Below, in pieces: positions 59,965 through 64,000 of a stretch of DNA of 64,000 bases. The position numbers were made by a program, and so were the translations under genes. Origin of the DNA: Lachnospiraceae bacterium (GTDB lineage: Bacteria > Bacillota > Clostridia > Lachnospirales > Lachnospiraceae); contig JAEEYF010000040.1 in NCBI GenBank assembly GCA_016291655.1, positions 1-64,000 on the forward strand, read 5' to 3'. Under the pieces are notes generated by a model. The model saw nothing but the letters and a program-made list of their open reading frames with translations. It was not told the DNA's origin and made no database searches. Within the stretch, counting starts at the first letter, position 1. Every line of letters begins with the position of its first letter.

Positions 59965-61026
59965 ATGTCGGAAACACTTAAGAAATCGGATTTTTACTAT
60001 GATCTTCCGGAGGAACTGATCGCTCAGGATCCTCTTTCGGACAGATCTTCATCAAGGCTTCTTGTGCTCGATAAGAACACGGGAGCTGTGGAACACAAGC
60101 ATTTCACGGATATAAAGGAGTATCTGAGCCCCGGCGATTGTCTGGTCATCAACGATACAAAGGTCATCCCCGCCCGTCTCATCGGTACGAAGACAGGTGA
60201 TGCCAAGGGCGACGGCAATCAGTTCGGCTCCAAGATCGAGGTTTTGCTTCTCAAACGAGGGGCGGATGATGTATGGGAGACCATCGTAAGGCCCGGCAAA
60301 AAGGCAAGGACCGGTGCAAAGATCGACTTTGGAAACGGTCTGCTCACCGGAGAGGTGGTGGAATGCCTGGAAGACGGTAACAGAATGATCAAGTTTCATT
60401 ACAAGGGCATATTCGAAGAGATCCTTGACAAGCTCGGTCAGATGCCGCTTCCGCCTTATATTACACATGAACTTAAGGACAAGAACCGTTACCAGACCGT
60501 CTATGCCAAGCATGAAGGCTCCGCCGCGGCACCTACAGCAGGCCTGCACTTTACCGAGCAGCTTCTTAAGGAACTTGAGGATGAAGGCATAATAATCGCC
60601 AGAGTCACTCTTCATGTGGGTCTCGGAACTTTCAGACCCGTAAAGGAAGAGAACATTCTGGATCACCATATGCATACGGAAAGCTATCAGGTGCTTCCTG
60701 AAGAGGCGAAGAAGATCAACGATGCGAAGGCTGCGGGCGGCAGGCTCATATGCGTGGGTACCACCAGCTGCAGGACCATCGAGAGCGTATCGGATGAGCA
60801 GGGCATAGTACATGCGGGCTCCGGAGATACGCAGATCTTCATCTACCCCGGCTACAAGTTTAAAGCACTGGATTGCCTGATCACAAACTTCCACCTGCCG
60901 GAGTCCACTCTCATCATGCTGGTGTCCGCCCTTGCGGGACGTGAGCATGTGCTGAGTGCCTACGAAGAAGCGGTGAAAGAGAGATACAGATTCTTCTCTT
61001 TCGGTGACGCAATGTTCATATGTTGA
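59965..61026 (+). CDS. queA: S-adenosylmethionine:tRNA ribosyltransferase-isomerase
   Basis: A 353-residue enzyme transferring the ribosyl part of SAM to preQ1-modified tRNA on the way to queuosine. The start [20 protein letters not shown] ([15 protein letters not shown]), [24 protein letters not shown]-like (GQMPLPPYI), [10 protein letters not shown] and [11 protein letters not shown] are all typical. It is complete. A small hairpin (CAAGTC/GACTTG, 59911-59926) separates it from ilvB. No other queuosine gene is near. Confidence 0.95.
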   Translation: MSETLKKSDFYYDLPEELIAQDPLSDRSSSRLLVLDKNTGAVEHKHFTDIKEYLSPGDCLVINDTKVIPARLIGTKTGDAKGDGNQFGSKIEVLLLKRGADDVWETIVRPGKKARTGAKIDFGNGLLTGEVVECLEDGNRMIKFHYKGIFEEILDKLGQMPLPPYITHELKDKNRYQTVYAKHEGSAAAPTAGLHFTEQLLKELEDEGIIIARVTLHVGLGTFRPVKEENILDHHMHTESYQVLPEEAKKINDAKAAGGRLICVGTTSCRTIESVSDEQGIVHAGSGDTQIFIYPGYKFKALDCLITNFHLPESTLIMLVSALAGREHVLSAYEEAVKERYRFFSFGDAMFIC

Positions 61027-61034
61027 TGAATTAC

Positions 61035-61063
61035 TTGCTTAAAGGGATAATTTTTGCTATAAT
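61035..61063 (+). promoter_or_regulatory. Promoter of the CNNM/CorC-type gene pair
   Basis: TTGCTT (61035-61040), a 17-bp spacer and TATAAT (61058-61063) with extended TG. Confidence 0.65.
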
Positions 61064-61119
61064 CATGCAATATGATAAATTGAGTTATGTATATTTAAAA
61101 GGAGTGTGATTGTTTCCAA

Positions 61120-62451
61120 ATGGACGCGGATCCTGCCAGTCGATGGTTAATTATTACTGAAGTAGTTACCAATAATAGAAATTGGACACCCTGGATAATT
61201 GTAATCCTGTTACTTCTCGCAGCTGCATTTCTTGCAGTTACGGAAACGGCCTTGGCTTCCGTTAAAGCCACTAAAATTCGTGCCCGCGCCGACAGAGGCG
61301 ATGAAAGGGCAAAAAAGGTCATCAAGGTTTTGGATGACTTTGACCGTGCAATAACAACGATCTTAATTCTGACCAATATAGTACATCTATCAGCAGCGGG
61401 CATAGTCACCGTTCAGGTTACCCGTATTTGGGGACTGGGCGCTGTAACCATCAGTACTGTAATAAGCACATTGGTTGTTTTTTTTGTAGGCGAAATGCTC
61501 CCCAAGAGCATAGCAAAAAAATACAGTGAGACCTTTTCGCTTGCTACAGCATCTACGCTTTTAGTTTTTATGGCGTTACTTAAGCCTGCGGCTCTTCTGT
61601 TGTCTAAGATAGGCGGTCTCGCGGGGAGACTTACTCGCGAAGAACCCGAAATCTCCGTTACCGAAGATGAGATCTATGACATAATTGAAGATATGACAGA
61701 AAAGGGTTCCCTGGGTGAAGACCATGGCGACCTTATTTCCTCTGCTTTGCAATTTGGCACCGTGCAGGTAAACTCGATCATTACCTCCAGGGTGGATGTT
61801 TGTATGCTTGATGTGGACTCCGAGCCGGAGGAGATCATAGAGACCATTAAGAAAGTACGTCACAGCCGTTTGCCGGTTTACGATGGCACGGTTGACAACA
61901 TAATTGGAATACTTCAGATCAGAAAATACATAAAGGAGTACTTAAAGGACGGCGGAAAACCGGATCTTAAGGAGCTTCTCGATCCTCCGTTTTTTGTTCA
62001 TGCCAGCATGAAGATCGATGATCTGCTTGCGAAGATGAGCAAGGAATGCATCAATATGGCGATCGTTACGGACAGCTACGGCGGTACGAGAGGCATAGTC
62101 ACCGTCGAGGATATACTTGAGGAACTGGTGGGAGAGATCTGGGACGAGGATGATGTGGTTGAGGAACCGATCAGAAAGCTCGAAGCAAATTCCTGCATAT
62201 GCGATGACGACGTTCACGTGGCGGATGTTTTCGATTTCCTTGAGTACGAAGATCCCGAAGAGAACGAAGAATTTGAAAACAAGATCATAGCCGAGTGGGC
62301 ATATGAAAACTTCGGAACCATTCCGAAGGTAGGTGACACTTTCAGATACCACGAGCTGGAAGTCAAGGTTTTTGAAATGGATCATAACAGGATCACGTCA
62401 TTGACTGTAACTGTTTTGCCTTCCGAAGAAGAAAAGGGAGGTGAAGAGTGA
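61120..62451 (+). CDS. HlyC/CorC (CNNM-like) membrane protein, first copy
   Basis: A 443-residue protein with a DUF21/CNNM membrane domain (about 22-170; AVTETALASVKATKIR, GEMLPKSIAKKYSE), two CBS domains (about 215-345; ITSRVDVCMLDVD, RHSRLPVYDGTVDNIIGIL in part, TDSYGGTRGIVTVEDILEEL) and a C-terminal CorC_HlyC domain. Relatives export or import Mg2+/Co2+; the haemolysin label is historical. AAGGAG lies 15 bp before the ATG, a rather long spacing, but no closer in-frame start exists. It overlaps the next paralogue. Confidence 0.9.
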   Translation: MDADPASRWLIITEVVTNNRNWTPWIIVILLLLAAAFLAVTETALASVKATKIRARADRGDERAKKVIKVLDDFDRAITTILILTNIVHLSAAGIVTVQVTRIWGLGAVTISTVISTLVVFFVGEMLPKSIAKKYSETFSLATASTLLVFMALLKPAALLLSKIGGLAGRLTREEPEISVTEDEIYDIIEDMTEKGSLGEDHGDLISSALQFGTVQVNSIITSRVDVCMLDVDSEPEEIIETIKKVRHSRLPVYDGTVDNIIGILQIRKYIKEYLKDGGKPDLKELLDPPFFVHASMKIDDLLAKMSKECINMAIVTDSYGGTRGIVTVEDILEELVGEIWDEDDVVEEPIRKLEANSCICDDDVHVADVFDFLEYEDPEENEEFENKIIAEWAYENFGTIPKVGDTFRYHELEVKVFEMDHNRITSLTVTVLPSEEEKGGEE

Positions 62452-63740
62452 TAATGGATATTATCCTTATTGTTTGTTATTCGATAGCGATCATTATCTG
62501 TATACTGCTTTCCGGCTTTTTCTCGGGCTCGGAGATGAGTTATTCCTCATGTAACAGGACCAGACTCGACAATCTTTCCGAGGACGGCGACAAAAGGGCC
62601 AAAGCTGCGGCTAAGATCGTTGCAAGATTTGATGATACCCTGAGTACGATACTCATAGGCAATAACCTGGTGAACATTGCATGCTCTTCAATCGGAACGG
62701 TGCTTGTGATCTCGATCTGCGAGCTCGCGGATCCGAGCATGAATGCCGACAATGCGCCCACCTGGATATCCACACTCGTGCTTACCATATTGATCATCAT
62801 CTTTGGTGAGACGATACCCAAGATATCCTCCAAAAAGCAGGCGAACAAAAAGGCACTCAAGTATGCCTATGCCATCAGGACATTAAATAACCTGCTGAAG
62901 CCTGTTGTGGTTCCTGTTGTAGGGCTGGTCAAGCTCTGCTCGCTGCCCTTCAAGGGAGAAGCGGACAAGGATGACGATGATGTGGCCATTGATGAACTCA
63001 CGGACATCATTGAAACCGCGGAAGAGGAGAAGGTCCTCGACGAGGATGCATCCGAGCTTGTTCAGGCGGCCATAGATTTTAGCGACACTCCTGTTTATGA
63101 AGTTATGACGGCGAGGGTTGATATGCTTGCCATCGACATAGAGGATGACAAGGAGAGCATAGATGAGATCATCTCAAACTCCACGTTTACCCGTATTCCC
63201 GTATATGAGGGGAGCATAGATAACATCATCGGAACTCTTTCGCTGAACCGTTATCTCCGTGCCTGCCTTGAGGAAGAAACACCGGACATCAGGAAACTGA
63301 TAATGCCGCCCAAATATGTATACAAGACAACGAAGCTTCCCATCGTTCTGAACGAGTTCAGACATGCAAAACAGCATCTGGCCATCGTTACTGATGAATA
63401 CGGCGGGACGCTCGGCATAGTTTCCATGGAGGATGTTCTGGAGTCTATCGTCGGAGACATCTGGGATGAGAGCGACGAAGTGGAAGACGAGGTCGTTGAA
63501 ACCTCCGACGGACGTTATGAGTTTGACGGAGACACGACCATCGACAGCTTCCTTGAAGAACTTGAACTGGATGAAGGCGCGTTGGAATGCGATTCGGATA
63601 CGGTGGGCGGATGGATGATCGAAACGCTGGAGCATTTCCCGGAAAAGGGAGAGAGCTTCGAGTGGAACGGTTACAGGCTTACCGTTCTTGAAGCGGATGA
63701 CCACAGAGTTTCAAAGGTTTTGGCCGAGAAGCTTGAATGA
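62448..63740 (+). CDS. HlyC/CorC (CNNM-like) membrane protein, second copy
   Basis: A 430-residue paralogue with the same layout: membrane domain (SGFFSGSEMSYSSCNRTRL, GETIPKISSKKQANKKAL), paired CBS domains (VMTARVDMLAID, TRIPVYEGSIDNIIGTLSL, TDEYGGTLGIVSMEDVLESI) and a CorC_HlyC tail. A GTG at 62448 overlaps the preceding stop and is 5 bp from GGGAGG; an ATG at 62454 is the alternative. The two copies probably form a heteromeric or dual-specificity metal transporter. Confidence 0.9.
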   Translation: MIMDIILIVCYSIAIIICILLSGFFSGSEMSYSSCNRTRLDNLSEDGDKRAKAAAKIVARFDDTLSTILIGNNLVNIACSSIGTVLVISICELADPSMNADNAPTWISTLVLTILIIIFGETIPKISSKKQANKKALKYAYAIRTLNNLLKPVVVPVVGLVKLCSLPFKGEADKDDDDVAIDELTDIIETAEEEKVLDEDASELVQAAIDFSDTPVYEVMTARVDMLAIDIEDDKESIDEIISNSTFTRIPVYEGSIDNIIGTLSLNRYLRACLEEETPDIRKLIMPPKYVYKTTKLPIVLNEFRHAKQHLAIVTDEYGGTLGIVSMEDVLESIVGDIWDESDEVEDEVVETSDGRYEFDGDTTIDSFLEELELDEGALECDSDTVGGWMIETLEHFPEKGESFEWNGYRLTVLEADDHRVSKVLAEKLE

Positions 63741-63756
63741 AAAGAAGAATAAAAAA

Positions 63757-63785
63757 AAGAGGAACTTCGCTTGGAGGTTCCTCTT
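63757..63785. terminator. Bidirectional terminator after the CNNM pair
   Basis: AAGAGGAAC (63757-63765) pairs with GTTCCTCTT (63777-63785), with A8 upstream and a T-rich end. It lies between convergent genes. Confidence 0.75.
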
Positions 63786-63794
63786 ATTGTTTTG

Positions 63795-64000
63795 TCAGGT
63801 GGCGATCTCAGCAAGTTTCTTTTGCATGCTTTCACAAAGCTGATTCACCATGTCCGTTACGGTGCTGATCTCTTCGGCTCTTGCCGCGAGGGTTTCTGTC
63901 TTGCTCGTGGCTTCCGCGATAAGTTTTTCAAGCTGCTGAGCCTGAGTGTTGAGGCTTAAGATCGCGTCCGTGATCTGCTCCTTGTTGGAAAGAGAGCTCT
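63795..64000 (-). CDS. C-terminal part of a coiled-coil protein (chemoreceptor-like), cut by the window edge
   Basis: Only the last 67 codons are in the window. The minus strand reads SSLSNKEQITDAILSLNTQA, then QQLEKLIAEATSKTETLAAR, and ends QKKLAEIAT before TGA (63797-63795). The heptad-like spacing of Leu, Ile and Ala and the many Gln, Ser and Thr resemble the end of methyl-accepting chemotaxis proteins, but no diagnostic hairpin tip is visible. Another coiled-coil protein is possible. Confidence 0.55.
   Translation of the reverse strand, partial: SSLSNKEQITDAILSLNTQAQQLEKLIAEATSKTETLAARAEEISTVTDMVNQLCESMQKKLAEIAT

Overview
The window reads as chromosomal DNA of a fibre-degrading, low-to-moderate GC Gram-positive anaerobe, most likely a Lachnospiraceae member (Butyrivibrio/Roseburia-like). 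This is inferred from gene content: Rex, a PurH split into two genes, lipoprotein glycosidases with Thr/Pro linkers, importers without a local ATPase, GH94/GH8/GH43/GH10 enzymes, AGGAGG-type ribosome binding sites and U-tailed terminators. No rRNA is present; one tRNA (Gly, GCC) is found.

Layout. 79-1702: zinc-type Fur regulator and CobW GTPase with a multi-box TTGCAA operator between them. 1703-2652: decayed ATPase remnant. 2653-7958: lipoprotein, HEVVH peptidase, degenerate-GGDEF/EAL phosphodiesterase, tRNA-dihydrouridine synthase. 8239-10638: GH94 phosphorylase. 10789-13149: late purine genes and a YolD-like protein. 13339-34830: carbohydrate island: LacI regulator; a large operon with two permease pairs, two binding proteins (one a membrane-anchored fusion), an NHL/TPR protein, a YIP1 protein and a DUF5696-like protein; an AraC regulator; GH43 and GH8 on the minus strand; a triple-repeat surface protein; a GH10 xylanase. 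34986-47942: ABC-F, glyA, MgtC, pyrE, heparinase-like lyase, esterase, arylsulfotransferase-like protein, topB, beta-helix transferase, S1 protein. 48024-54637: a protein of unknown function, then rex, NAD(P)HX repair enzyme, alr, a small protein and an Rsm22-type methyltransferase. 54369-58138: a scarred region with GC-rich repeats, a duplicated gene tail, a papain-type lipoprotein, 31-bp and 84-bp tandem repeats, an integrase remnant and tRNA-Gly. 58347-64000: ilvB, queA, two CNNM/CorC-type proteins and the end of a coiled-coil protein.

How it fits together. Xylan would be cut outside the cell by the GH10 lipoprotein. Oligosaccharides would be bound by the anchored and soluble binding proteins and imported by the two permease pairs using an ATPase encoded elsewhere. 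Inside, GH8 (trimming xylose from reducing ends) and GH43 would finish the job, and GH94 would phosphorolyse a beta-linked disaccharide. LacI operators GGTTAACCGATTAACC (14615-14630) and AGCTAATCGATTAACC (13278-13293) link the LacI regulator to its own gene and to the transport operon. The best candidate for an undescribed system is the 14.7-27.8 kb operon, where NHL/TPR, YIP1 and DUF5696-like membrane proteins of unknown role sit between the two permease pairs.
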